Positions 28,857-39,900 of a DNA stretch of 64,000 nt are shown here, piece by piece (position 1 is the first letter of the stretch; each line of letters starts with the position of its first letter). Made by a program: the position numbers and the translations under genes. The stretch is from NCBI RefSeq assembly GCF_003054445.1, contig NC_042506.1, forward strand, positions 627,501 through 691,500. Reading direction: 5' to 3'. This DNA is from Pichia kudriavzevii. Taxonomy: Eukaryota; Ascomycota; Pichiomycetes; Pichiales; Pichiaceae. Under the pieces are notes generated by a model. It did not search any database. It was not told the origin of the DNA and saw nothing but the letters and a program-made list of their open reading frames with translations.

Positions 28857-29321
28857 ATGCCAGAAGAAGTAGAGAAGAAGGTTTTGGAAGAAACTAAGGA
28901 TGAGAATGCCGAAAAGAGAAAGGTAGAAGATGCTGAACCTTCTACTGAACCAGATGCGAAAAAGCCGAAGACTGAGGAAAAGAAGAAGAAGAAGAAGAGA
29001 CACGACCGGTATGCCGATTTGGAGGAACCCAAGACTGATTCTGACGAATCCGATGATGAGAAAGAAGAAATTGACGACGAGAAGTTGATTGTAGAAGATG
29101 AGGAGGAAGACGACTTACAAGAAATTGATGCCTCGAACATCATCAGTGGTGGCAGAAGAACCAGGGGTAAAGTCATAGACTACTCCAAGGTTGAGCAGGA
29201 TATCCAAAAGGAAAGCGAAACCAATTCTGCTGAGGGTGACGACGATGAAGGTGAAGATGAAGATGAAGACTTCAAAGAAAAGGAAGAAAAAGACGAAAAA
29301 GAAAAGGTAAACAACCCTTAG
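28857..29321 (+). CDS. CHZ1: Histone H2A.Z-H2B chaperone Chz1
   Basis: Chz1 carries H2A.Z-H2B dimers to the SWR1 remodeller in the nucleus. The 154 aa are highly acidic and lysine-rich, with the diagnostic CHZ motif at about residues 88-105 (IDASNIISGGRRTRGK, then VIDYS). Acidic stretches on both sides contact histones. A basic KKKKKKRHDR segment near residues 41-50 may be a nuclear signal. Length matches the yeast protein (153 aa). It is convergent with YPT31/32, as with YER030W/YER031C in S. cerevisiae. Confidence 0.94.
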   Translation: MPEEVEKKVLEETKDENAEKRKVEDAEPSTEPDAKKPKTEEKKKKKKRHDRYADLEEPKTDSDESDDEKEEIDDEKLIVEDEEEDDLQEIDASNIISGGRRTRGKVIDYSKVEQDIQKESETNSAEGDDDEGEDEDEDFKEKEEKDEKEKVNNP

Positions 29322-29598
29322 ACACCAAAACTGTGATTTCTATTTTATTTTTTTGTAGCTTTATACGACAAAAGAAACTAATCAATCTTAAGTACGCTTT
29401 GAATGAAGACAGAGCATGCCGATTAGTGTATAGAAAAGAGGAATGAACTTACCTACATGAGTGGAAAGGTGAAAGTGAAGACCATATACCTTACTTTCAT
29501 TAACAAGACAAAGAATTGGTTGAATTTAATAATATACAAAAAAGGACTTCAAACATTCCAGAACGGAGGTGGATCTTTGTAAAGACAGAACTAAACAT

Positions 29599-30264
29599 TT
29601 AACAACAGTTTGAATTTTTAGAAATCTTTTTATCCTTTGGTGCTGGTGTCAATTGGATAGTTTTCCCCTTTGCAACATCATTTGAATTTGATCCGTTTTC
29701 ATCATTGATATCAAATTTGGTCTTTGAAACCATCTCATAAATGTTTTGTACTAATTGTGTGAATGTATGGTCAACATTGTCTGCACTCAAGGCGGATGTT
29801 TCAGTGAACAATAAATTATGCTCAGTTGCAAAATTTTGGGCCTCTTCCGTTGGAACTGCCCTTAAATGACCCAAATCACTCTTATTACCAACTAAAGCTA
29901 TTACCATGTTAGAGTCTGCATTATCTTTCATCTCCTTCAACCATTTGGAAACGTTTTCATAAGAATCAGAGTTGGTTATATCATAGACAACCAAGGCACC
30001 TGCTGCACCCCTATAGTAGGCCGCAGTGATTGCCCTATAACGTTCTTGTCCAGCTGTGTCCCAAATCTGTGCCTTGATTTTCTTGCCATCAACTTCTAAG
30101 GTCCTAGTGGCAAACTCAACACCAATGGTTGCCTTTGAATCGGCATTGAATTCATTTCTGGTGAATCTCGATAGTAAATTGGTTTTACCTACAGAAGAAT
30201 CACCAATTAAAACAACCTTGAATAAAAACTCGTAATCATAACCATATTCATCAGCCTTGGACAT
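29599..30264 (-). CDS. YPT31: Rab11-type GTPase Ypt31/Ypt32
   Basis: This Rab GTPase drives exit from the trans-Golgi and recycling, and recruits Sec2 and Myo2 to secretory vesicles. All G motifs are present: GDSSVGKT (P-loop), the effector region with [19 protein letters not shown] and ETSA. The C-terminus ends in Cys-Cys for geranylgeranylation. Length is 221 aa (yeast Ypt31 is 223, Ypt32 is 222). A single gene here probably represents the ancestor of both yeast copies. It is divergent from SPT16 across a 475-bp promoter. Confidence 0.95.
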   Translation of the reverse strand: MSKADEYGYDYEFLFKVVLIGDSSVGKTNLLSRFTRNEFNADSKATIGVEFATRTLEVDGKKIKAQIWDTAGQERYRAITAAYYRGAAGALVVYDITNSDSYENVSKWLKEMKDNADSNMVIALVGNKSDLGHLRAVPTEEAQNFATEHNLLFTETSALSADNVDHTFTQLVQNIYEMVSKTKFDINDENGSNSNDVAKGKTIQLTPAPKDKKISKNSNCC

Positions 30265-30740
30265 GTTGTGAAGTTTATTAGGAAACAGACAACGAGGGAT
30301 GTAAGAGGGTATGAATGCAAAGAACTTTCAAAATGTAGCCTCCTCCCTTCGTACTAAACGACTCCTTTTCTTAGCCTTCACCTTGTAAACATGCAATCGC
30401 TCATTATAATAGCCAAATTAAATAATAAAAAAAAATAAAAAAAAATAAAAGTTGGGAAAATCACAAACAACTGTGCACCAGAAAAAAAACTTGCCACGTT
30501 AATATATGACGGGGAGAAAAATGAGTAGTACAGGAAAAAGAAGAAAAAAAGAAGAAAAAAAGAAGAAAAAAAGAAGAAAAAAGGAGGAAAAAAGAGGGCA
30601 ACGCGTAATTATATCAGCATGGTAATTCGAGAACGTAATTTTGCCCTATTCAATTTCCATTTTCAACGATTGGTAGAATAAAAGATGGTAATGCTCAGCA
30701 GGTTCAAGTGGTTTCTTCCCGTGTATTCAATCAACAACCA
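30265..30740. promoter_or_regulatory. Divergent YPT31/32-SPT16 promoter
   Basis: 475 bp with A-rich tracts on the SPT16 strand, a period-11 purine array (30541-30595) and a perfect MCB box ACGCGT (30601-30606) about 140 bp before the SPT16 ATG. Two ATGs (30685 and 30691) lie upstream of and out of frame with SPT16. The A-tracts probably keep nucleosomes off. Confidence 0.5.
30541..30595 (+). repeat. Period-11 purine repeat
   Basis: Three perfect copies of AAGAAAAAAAG (30541-30573) are followed by two diverged 11-mers. The unit length is near one turn of the helix, so the A-tracts are in phase and the DNA may be bent. Confidence 0.85.
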
Positions 30741-33700
30741 ATGTCGGATATCAGCATCGACCCTACTCTTTTCAGGAGAAGACTCCATCTGATACAGAAG
30801 AATATATTTTCAAACGAGTCGTTCCAGAAAGTAAATGGTGTTTTGATTGCAGTTGGTTCCTCTGATGAGGCAAATACTTATCAAAAATCAACAGTTTTAC
30901 ACACTTGGCTATTGGGCTACGAATTTCCTGCAACTTTGATGTACATAACTAATAAGAAGATATACTTTGTCACCTCAATTTCAAAGGCAAAGTATTTACA
31001 ACCTTTAATTAACTCAACCAATAATCAGAATCTTATAATATTTTCCAGGAACAAAGATCCTGAGCATAATAAAGCACAATTTGAGAAGTTTATTGCAGAG
31101 ATAGATGCGTCTATTGTTAATCCAGACAATAAGTCGATAGGAGTTGTAACGAAGGACAACTACCAAGGAAAGTTTATGAATGAATGGAGCCCTTTATGGG
31201 ATGAGGCAAAATCAAAGTATGACTTGAAAGATATTGCATTAGGAATTTCTGAGACTTTAGAACTTAAGGATGAAGAAGAACAAAAATATTTAAGAACCGC
31301 TGCAAGGGCATCTGTCAATATGATGAATTTTTTCACTGATGAAATGTCTAAAATTGTCGATGAAGATGCAAATGTTTCTAATTCAAAATTGGCCGATAAA
31401 CTAGAAGGCAAAATCGATGACGTTAAATTTTTCAAAAATATGGAAAATAACAAGTTGATGAAAAAACTCGGAAAAGATTTTGATCAGAATAATTTGGATT
31501 GGTGTTATAGACCAATTGTACAATCCAATGGTAAATATGAGTTGAAATTTTCTGTGGAACCAACCAATGATAAATTGTCAGGTCCGGTTATTATGGCTTC
31601 TTTAGGGCTAAGATATCATAATTATTGTTCGAATGTTTCAAGATCCTTCCTTATTCAACCTTCAAAAGAAATGGAAAAAAATTATGAATTTTTAGTTTCT
31701 CTCCAGGAACACTTATTTCAATATTTAAAGGATGGTTCGAGGTTTAATGAAATTTATAACGAGGCAATTAAATATATTGATCATCATAATTCTTCTCTCA
31801 AATCAAATTTTGTTAAAAATATTGGTACTTTAATTGGTATTGATTTTAGGGATTCAGCAGCAGTTATAAACTCTAAGAATGAGAGAGTTTTAAAGGAGAA
31901 CTCGGTTGTTAACTTAGTTTTAGGATTTAGTAATTTAAATGATGAGGAGAAAGGATCATATGGTTTGTTATTATCCGATACAATTAGAATCACGGGTTCT
32001 GAACCCATTCTATTAACCGAATCTCCTAAAATCAAGAAAGAAATTGCATTTTATTTTGATGATGATGAAGAAGTAGATTCTAATATAAAAAAGGAAGATG
32101 GTATTGGGAATGGTAAGCCTGTCCAACAGAAAAAGGAGAAGAACGTAAAGTCTGAATCTCCTGCCGTCAAAACCGAAAATTATGGAAATACTCGTGTGTT
32201 GAAGGCTAAGCGTAGAGCAGAACAAAATAATTCCGAAGAAGGTCAATCTCAAATTCAAAAGGAAATACAAGCTGAACTACATGCGAAACGTCAAAAGGAA
32301 GGGTTGGAACGATTCAACCCAGAAGACGCAAAAGATGGGAGCGAGTCACGTGCAGTTTTCAAGAGATACGAATCCTATGTCCGGGAATCTCAAATTCCAA
32401 ATAACGTGAAGGACTTGAAGATTCATATAGATTCAAAGAACCAAACTATCATTTTACCGATATTAGGTCGTCCAGTTCCATTTCATATAAACTCTTATAA
32501 AAATGGTTCCAAGACCGAAGAAGGTGATTACACTCATTTACGTTTAAATTTTAATTCACCTGGTTTGATGATTAGTAAAAAGGAGGAATTACCTTACGAA
32601 CTAGGAGACGATAAACAATTCATTCGTAGCTTAACATTTCGTTCCAAAGATGGGGCTCGTATGACTGAAGTTTTGAAGAGAATCTCTGAGATGAAAAAGG
32701 CTGCGGTTAAACGTGAATCTGAGAAACGTGAAAGAGCTGATGTTGTATCTCAAGCACAATTGATAGAGGTTAATAGGCCGAAAAGATTGGACAATGTTTT
32801 CGTTCGTCCGACACCAGATACCAAGCGTACCCCAGGCTTTGTTACAATTCATCAAAATGGTATCCGTTATCAATCATTGACTAGGGACCAGAGAGTTGAC
32901 GTGCTATTCAGTAATATCAAACATTTATTTTTCCAATCATGTAAGGGTGAACTACTTGTCATTATTCATGCTCATCTACGTACTCCAATCATGATAGGTA
33001 AAAAGAAAACATATGATGTCCAGTTTTACAGAGAAGCAACTGATATGTCAATTGATGAAACCGGTAACAGGAAGCGTAAGTACCGTTATGGTGATGAAGA
33101 TGAATTAGAGCAAGAACAAGAAGAAAGGCGTCGTCGTGCAATGTTGGACAAGGAGTTCAAGGCGTTTGCAGAATCAATTGCCGAAATATCTAATGGCTTG
33201 GTTGACTTGGATATTCCTTTCAGAGAGTTGGGATTCCAGGGTGTTCCTGGTAGATCAGCAGTTGTTTGCTTGCCTACACGTGACTGTCTAGTTCAGCTTG
33301 TTGATACTCCATTTATGGTCATCACTTTAGAAGAGGTGGAAGTTGCTCACCTTGAGCGTGTTCAATTCGGTTTGAAAAACTTTGATTTGGTATTTGTATT
33401 TAAAGATTTTTCTCGTCCTGTCGTTCACGTTAGTACTATTCCTATGGAGAGCTTGGAAGATGTGAAGGCATGGCTTACTGACGTTGATATTCCATTCAGC
33501 GAAGGTCCTGTCAATTTGAATTGGCCAACAATTATGAAAACAATCAATGCTGATCCCTATGGATTTTTCCAAGATGGTGGTTGGTCCTTCCTTGGCGGAG
33601 GCGAAGATAGTGATGAGGAAATGGAAGAAGAATCAGCTGAGTCTGACTTTAACCCTAGTGACGCAGATCCTGAAGATGAAGAAGATTATAGCGAAGAGGA

Positions 33701-33803
33701 TTACAGCGAGGATGACGATGATGGCGATGCGAGTGTCAGCGAAGAGGAAGATGACGAAGATATCGCAGAAAGTGATGTTTCAGATGAAGTTTTCAGTGAT
33801 TAA
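30741..33803 (+). CDS. SPT16: FACT histone chaperone subunit Spt16
   Basis: Spt16 (Cdc68) with Pob3 forms FACT, which opens and rebuilds nucleosomes during transcription and replication. The order is an aminopeptidase-like N-terminal domain (residues about 1-440, without catalytic residues), a charged linker, a dimerisation domain and middle domain with [36 protein letters not shown] and [15 protein letters not shown], and a histone-binding acidic tail. The 1020 aa match yeast (1035). I use the ATG at 30741, which gives [11 protein letters not shown], like the yeast N-terminus; the upstream in-frame codons include GTG but no ATG. The tail ends soon after the acidic block and lacks the basic last residues of the yeast protein. 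Confidence 0.98.
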   Translation: MSDISIDPTLFRRRLHLIQKNIFSNESFQKVNGVLIAVGSSDEANTYQKSTVLHTWLLGYEFPATLMYITNKKIYFVTSISKAKYLQPLINSTNNQNLIIFSRNKDPEHNKAQFEKFIAEIDASIVNPDNKSIGVVTKDNYQGKFMNEWSPLWDEAKSKYDLKDIALGISETLELKDEEEQKYLRTAARASVNMMNFFTDEMSKIVDEDANVSNSKLADKLEGKIDDVKFFKNMENNKLMKKLGKDFDQNNLDWCYRPIVQSNGKYELKFSVEPTNDKLSGPVIMASLGLRYHNYCSNVSRSFLIQPSKEMEKNYEFLVSLQEHLFQYLKDGSRFNEIYNEAIKYIDHHNSSLKSNFVKNIGTLIGIDFRDSAAVINSKNERVLKENSVVNLVLGFSNLNDEEKGSYGLLLSDTIRITGSEPILLTESPKIKKEIAFYFDDDEEVDSNIKKEDGIGNGKPVQQKKEKNVKSESPAVKTENYGNTRVLKAKRRAEQNNSEEGQSQIQKEIQAELHAKRQKEGLERFNPEDAKDGSESRAVFKRYESYVRESQIPNNVKDLKIHIDSKNQTIILPILGRPVPFHINSYKNGSKTEEGDYTHLRLNFNSPGLMISKKEELPYELGDDKQFIRSLTFRSKDGARMTEVLKRISEMKKAAVKRESEKRERADVVSQAQLIEVNRPKRLDNVFVRPTPDTKRTPGFVTIHQNGIRYQSLTRDQRVDVLFSNIKHLFFQSCKGELLVIIHAHLRTPIMIGKKKTYDVQFYREATDMSIDETGNRKRKYRYGDEDELEQEQEERRRRAMLDKEFKAFAESIAEISNGLVDLDIPFRELGFQGVPGRSAVVCLPTRDCLVQLVDTPFMVITLEEVEVAHLERVQFGLKNFDLVFVFKDFSRPVVHVSTIPMESLEDVKAWLTDVDIPFSEGPVNLNWPTIMKTINADPYGFFQDGGWSFLGGGEDSDEEMEEESAESDFNPSDADPEDEEDYSEEDYSEDDDDGDASVSEEEDDEDIAESDVSDEVFSD

Positions 33804-33936
33804 GTATAGATCATTTTCATCCATTCTTTCTTCTCAGACTCCCTCATAGTATAGTTTTATGTTTTATTTACACTTTTGTACAACCTAAAAAATGAATATA
33901 ACAGCTGAAGTATCAGATTTCCTCTATTAAAAAAAC

Positions 33937-36900
33937 CTACAAGTAAGGCATCCAACCAAAAAACATTTTGGATAGATTTTCGTGGCTCACTGCGGTTTGG
34001 ATTAGCAAATCAACCTGTAAACTAACAGAAACGGACAACCCACCGCTATCACGATAACCCGTATTATCGTCTTCTTTACTTAATATCCCTTTGATTTTCC
34101 TCCTTAAAATTTTGTAAACCTTTTCTTGCTGCTTCTTAATCCGTGTAAGGGCCTTATCATCTGATGCTCTTCCATCCGAGGAGCCACTTCGCCAATCCAT
34201 AAGGGGATCGTGAATAAAACTTTCCAGAAAATTCATCAAAATATTTTCGTTTTCCCTTATGATTGACATAGTTAACTCACATGATTTCCGGAAAGCTCCC
34301 TCGTAACCTAAAACTCCCATAGCCTCAATCAAATGTGGGGTCAATCTAAATGGTACTATTTCAGGAACACTAAGCTTTTTTCCCTTTTCAAACATACAGT
34401 CGAAATCTATGTGCATAATGATACCAGTTTTCCTGTTGATCATAATGTTATCAAGATGTCTATCACCGACACCAATAAGATAACCAACAATTGACATCAC
34501 AGCAAGTGATCTGGTATACGTTTCTCTTGCCCGATACCATTTGTATATATTTGGAAAGTTTTCAATCATCCACTTCCCCAATATAGGTGGAAATTTGTCT
34601 AAATAGGACTCAAAAATAGCACGTTTTTCAGAAGGTTTGGCATCCCCAAATTCGTTTTTCATGTTTCTCATGTTGATAATTATGTTCTGACGTTTGAATT
34701 GTCCATCAATAATATGCCTTAATGTCACTACATTTTGAACCCATTCTATAATACCCGTAGTTTCATTCAATGGTGTGGCAGCAAAACTTTTAATCTGCAT
34801 ATTCCTAGTCTGAGTTTCATAATTTTTTGATAATAAATCATTCATCACGGTAGAGAATTCCATGACTTTGTTGTCTTTACGGAGATCATCCCGGGGTTTA
34901 AAAAGAAGGAAATATGTCTCACCATTGGTACCCGTAACCCTTACTCTTTTGGGCTGTTGCAAAGAAAACAATATTTTGACTTTTTCATGAAATTTACTGT
35001 AGAAAATGACATGTTTATCAACGTCATTTTTTAGATTGTATAATAGATCTACATTCTCCTTGATAGGCAATGCCAAAGCTAAGCATTCAGAATCCCTTGG
35101 GTAATCAAATCCCAAATCCTTGTATAAATCCTTGTATAAGGTTCCAGATTTTGGATGTTTGAATTTGTTTGTAGTGTTACAAACAGACATGATGGATTCA
35201 AGCAATATCAAACCTGATGCAATGAGCTTCGGAAGTTGGAGAGTCTTGCTATCGGTGTGATTTCTGCTATCTTGAAGTTTGGTTAATATCATTGTACCTA
35301 TTGCCTTCCTTTTTTCGTCCACAGATCTAGCCTGCGAGAATACAGAATAGAGTATTAACCATGGGTATTTAACGGTCAATTCTACGATAACCTTGGATAT
35401 AAGTTCAGTAATATTTTTATCATCATGAGTGATTCTTGATATTATTTGAGATAGCACAATATACCATTTTTTTCCTAGATTGGACACGCTTTTCTCAACA
35501 GTCTTATTTATCAGTTGGTAAGAATTATGCCTACTGTCAGACAACTTCTTGGTTATGTTGCATGTGGGTTCAATGTCAATGTATTTATGATAATAGTCTA
35601 GCCATAACGTAACAGCCTTTGGAAGAATCTCATGGACATATTTCTTAGATGCACTAACAGCCAATAGGTACTGTTTGATAACGGCATAATCAAGAGATCC
35701 ATCAGACTCTTCCAAAATCTGTGCCTCTAGTAACTTATTGAGGTATACGGCATACTGGTAGTTCACATCTCCAGAATTATCGTATACTCGCTCACGGATC
35801 AACGCATTATATCTTTCCTTAATCTCGTCAGAACTCCCTTCCGCGGAAACGTCCATCCAGTTTAGATAAGTTAGGGAAAAGTCAAGATAATATGGGTTCT
35901 TTGTATGTAGATTATCAACCACTAGTTTCAAAGTCTTTAAAGCGGTTTCGTAGTCATTCTGAGCCCAAAATAGTTTAGAGAATTCAACATTCATCAACAT
36001 TGTAGAAGCCTGTGTCATTTCCACATTGTCATCATTTTCATTTAGTACAAGTGCCTTGGTAATAAGTCTAGTTGCTTGAGGTAGCTTGCCATTTTCCCTC
36101 AAAATTCTACATCCTTCAACCAAAGAATCTTTGTATAACGTTTGGAAGTCTTTGCCTGGGTGTAATTTATAGATGCTTGACTTTAGTGAATGGATTTTCC
36201 AAACTGATTTATAATCTTGTTTTGAAAAGTCCAGTCGATTTTTTAGTATTTGAATCACCTTGTCATCTCTACTATTCATTTTAGCTAATATCTGGAAGTC
36301 GTAAAGAGAGTGCAACAAAATCATATAGTCAGATATTTTTTTTTGAATAAAATTTTGTGAGTTAGAAATGGCCAAACCAATGTATTCAATTGCATTTTCA
36401 ATATGTCTACAACAAGATGGTATAGCTTGCTTATGTAAGGCAATTAAGCCTTGAGCAATTTCATATAAAATAGACATATCAGAACCAGAGATGGCAATAG
36501 CATTTGAGTTTTGACTCGAGTAAGACCACCTTTCTAGATTATCCATATCACCTGTGTAAATCGATGCTTGAATACCATGCAAAATCCAATCAGTATTAAT
36601 AAGATACTGGTTTGGCCCATCATCTACTTTAGCTTCGTAGTTTTTCAAATTTAGGAGAAGCTGTTCATATTCACAGTTTTTATTTAAAACTTCAAAAAGC
36701 TCGGTAACAGATGCATTCTGTGTTGTTCCTTTTTGATTCGGGTCGTCATCAAAATTATACTGTGCTATTGCCCTTAAAGATTCATTGGAAATTTGTATAT
36801 CTTCATTGAATTTAAACTGAAGTAACTTGTCACTCAAACTATTCGTCGAAAATAATTTAAGTGCACCATGCAACTGATCGTAATCTTCCAGTTTAACGTA

Positions 36901-39900
36901 CATGTCCTTTAACGTTGAGAAAAAAACATCCTTGGGAATTATACCATCCTTGTAACCATTTTCTAAAAATAATATGGAGCCTTCATAAATATCACAGTCT
37001 GCACATCTCTTAGCCATAATGTCATGAGGAAAATATTTTAAAAACTTTCCTATTCTTTGAACTCCGGTTCTCTTTATTTTAGAATTGTTCTTGTTTGATG
37101 CTTTGGATGCGTCTTCTTCATCCTTCACTTTACTACTCCAGGCCTTTAAAAATTGAAATATTTCAATTATTGTAACGAAATATTTCTTCAATCCTTCCCT
37201 TATCACCTGATTTTGGACCAGGCTTAAATCATTGCTGAGTATGCTCATAAATTCCTGCTGAATATTTTTCTTGGCAATATTACTTTCGGGACACATAATA
37301 ACCAGAAATAAGATAGCATAGAGAAGAACAAATTTTGAAATGCTGACATCGAGCAATGGAATGACTGTGCATATTGAAGAGATTTGTTCAGGTGCATTCA
37401 AAACTTGGTCTGCAAGTATTGCACAATTATGAAGAACATTTGCCGAAAAATCCTTAACCCACGCATTATATTCTTTGTTGTACTTGTATATAGGAAGGTC
37501 CATAACTCGTGGTTTCATACCCTGTTTATATCTACTTGATTTTAATGGTTCCAATATACTCTTGGTCAAATCATCAAATTTATGCCATATTAGCGGTGGA
37601 ATTTCGCAAATCGCCAAAAACTCTTGGATAGTGTAAGCTAGAAATTTTTGTTCCTCAGGATCGACTGATGAGACAAAGTTTCTGACGAGTATATTTTTGA
37701 TAAAATATATCAAAAATTCCATTGTTGAATGGTCATAATCTGCCCCCTTTTGTTTCTGTAGGTTGGTAACAAGTAGAAAATTAGAAATATTGTCATAATA
37801 GTTTCCTGAAAAGGTTTTGATTGTGTTATGAGATGATGTTTTCATCAGATCAAGGTTACCTAGCAACGAAATAACTCTAGCTGACTTCAGTGCAATTTTT
37901 GTTTTGTAACCACTATCAGAGTCTAACTGATCATATTTTTTGAAAGAATTAGTGACAAGCAATTCAGTTATACTTAGAAATACCTGATAAACAAGTTCAT
38001 CTTCTCTGATTAGTTTTTGATAATTGATATACCCATTCTCTAAATATTGGATCAGATCATTTAATACTTGCTCAAATACCCACAAATTGTCGCTCTTCAG
38101 TCTGTTCCTGAACTCACCCAGCAATCTTCTATCGGACACATGTTGAAAATTAATACTTTTCATTGAGGGTATTCTTCTCAATGCAAACTTATAGCTGACA
38201 TCTTTCTCAGGAGATATTTTCAACAGGTTAACAATTATTTCTGTGGTAAGTGACTGGCATTTTTTTGAAAAACCATCAAATTCAAGTACAAATTGAGATA
38301 TAAGAGAGTCAAAAACAAACCTCATCGATTTTCTGTCTACTTTCTCCGCAATTAGTTTGATATGCAACAAGCTCTCGAATCTGAGATCAGGAACTTGAAT
38401 AGCAAGCTGCAATGCCATGATTATCTGGCCTAAACATGCATCAAATTTTTCGCATAAATTTAGTAAGCATCCAATCGATTTAATTGCTCTGATCTTCATG
38501 TAAAAAGGATTGCTGCCCTTTTTGTCATTAAGGGTGGTTGAGATGACTTGCACCAATATTAATAACCATCTATTGAGAAGCCTTTGCGATGCGACTAGCC
38601 CATCCTGACCATACCCTAGAGAGACGCTGATGATTTCAACCGCATTCTTGATCCTATTGAAAGTTTCAGGATTTGAGCTATAATATGCAAGTAAATGGAT
38701 TATTAGGTATGGACCTTTGCAACAATTTAGCATTTCTTCAAATGCCATACCTTTATATTTAGAATCATATATTGATAGGATTTTCATGAGTTTAGTCTTG
38801 GAAATATGATCATAAGTGGCATAAAGATACGCCAGTATACCGTCTAAATGAGTATCAATAAGTTCTGACTTCGGTACCTTTAAAGTTTGGGAGATAAAAG
38901 AGATGTGGTCTTCCTTGTAAGAATCAATTAAATATGGAATAGTGTATTTCAATGTACGCTCCAAAAACAATGGAATACTGAGCTCAATAGCAATGCAAAA
39001 GTTTGTAAGTAATCCAGGCCTCACTATTCTGTTCTTGAGAACATCTCTACTGATAAGTGGAATAAATGGTTCAACTAATTGCCATGGTGTAATGTTTTTT
39101 GTTCTCGCAACGATCCTGAGTTGATGGATTGCAAGGTTTGAACGGAATTCATCCACATCTGACATGAACCTTATCAAACGACTCAGCACTATGTAGTACT
39201 TGTTGTCAATGGATTTAACCAGTAAAAGTTCACCTAGTCCCTGAATAGTACCTTCAAATAAATAGTAATTTCCAGATTCGGGTTCCAAGCTCAACAAAAA
39301 TGACAAAATAGTATCAAAGTCTTGTTCATACTGTTCATCCTCAGGTGCATGTAAAATCAATGGGAATAGTTTGACAGTTAGCAGCCTTATAATCCTCAGC
39401 TGATGAGTAAATCCAAATTCAATAAATTTGAGTAGAGTCGAGTCAGCGCCAAGCCTCGGTGGCCTATATGACCGAAGAATTTTAGTGAGAGCATGTAGTA
39501 AAGATATTAATATGTTGGGAGATACCTGAATCTGATGTTCTTTTAACAGAACATCGATGATGGTGTAGACCTCATGTAAATCTTTGGTCATGTTAGCCTT
39601 GTGAATATAGACACTTTGCATTATATCGGAGGAGATACTAATGCTCGAGTCACAAATCCTACATGAATGTGTCTTAATATCATAATTTCCAGAATGGTAG
39701 CACGCATAATCACCCAATGCGTTGATTGTGTTAATCAACTGGATTTCACTTAATCCTTTTATAGATTTTTCGACTTTGCCCGATTGAATATCCTCAATTA
39801 TATCCGTAGTTAGAACATGTGTCTGTAAACTAAACTTAAGGTTTCCAAATCCAAAAGACAGTTTCATTCTCTCATGTAAAGATTGTAACTCTGTATCCTT

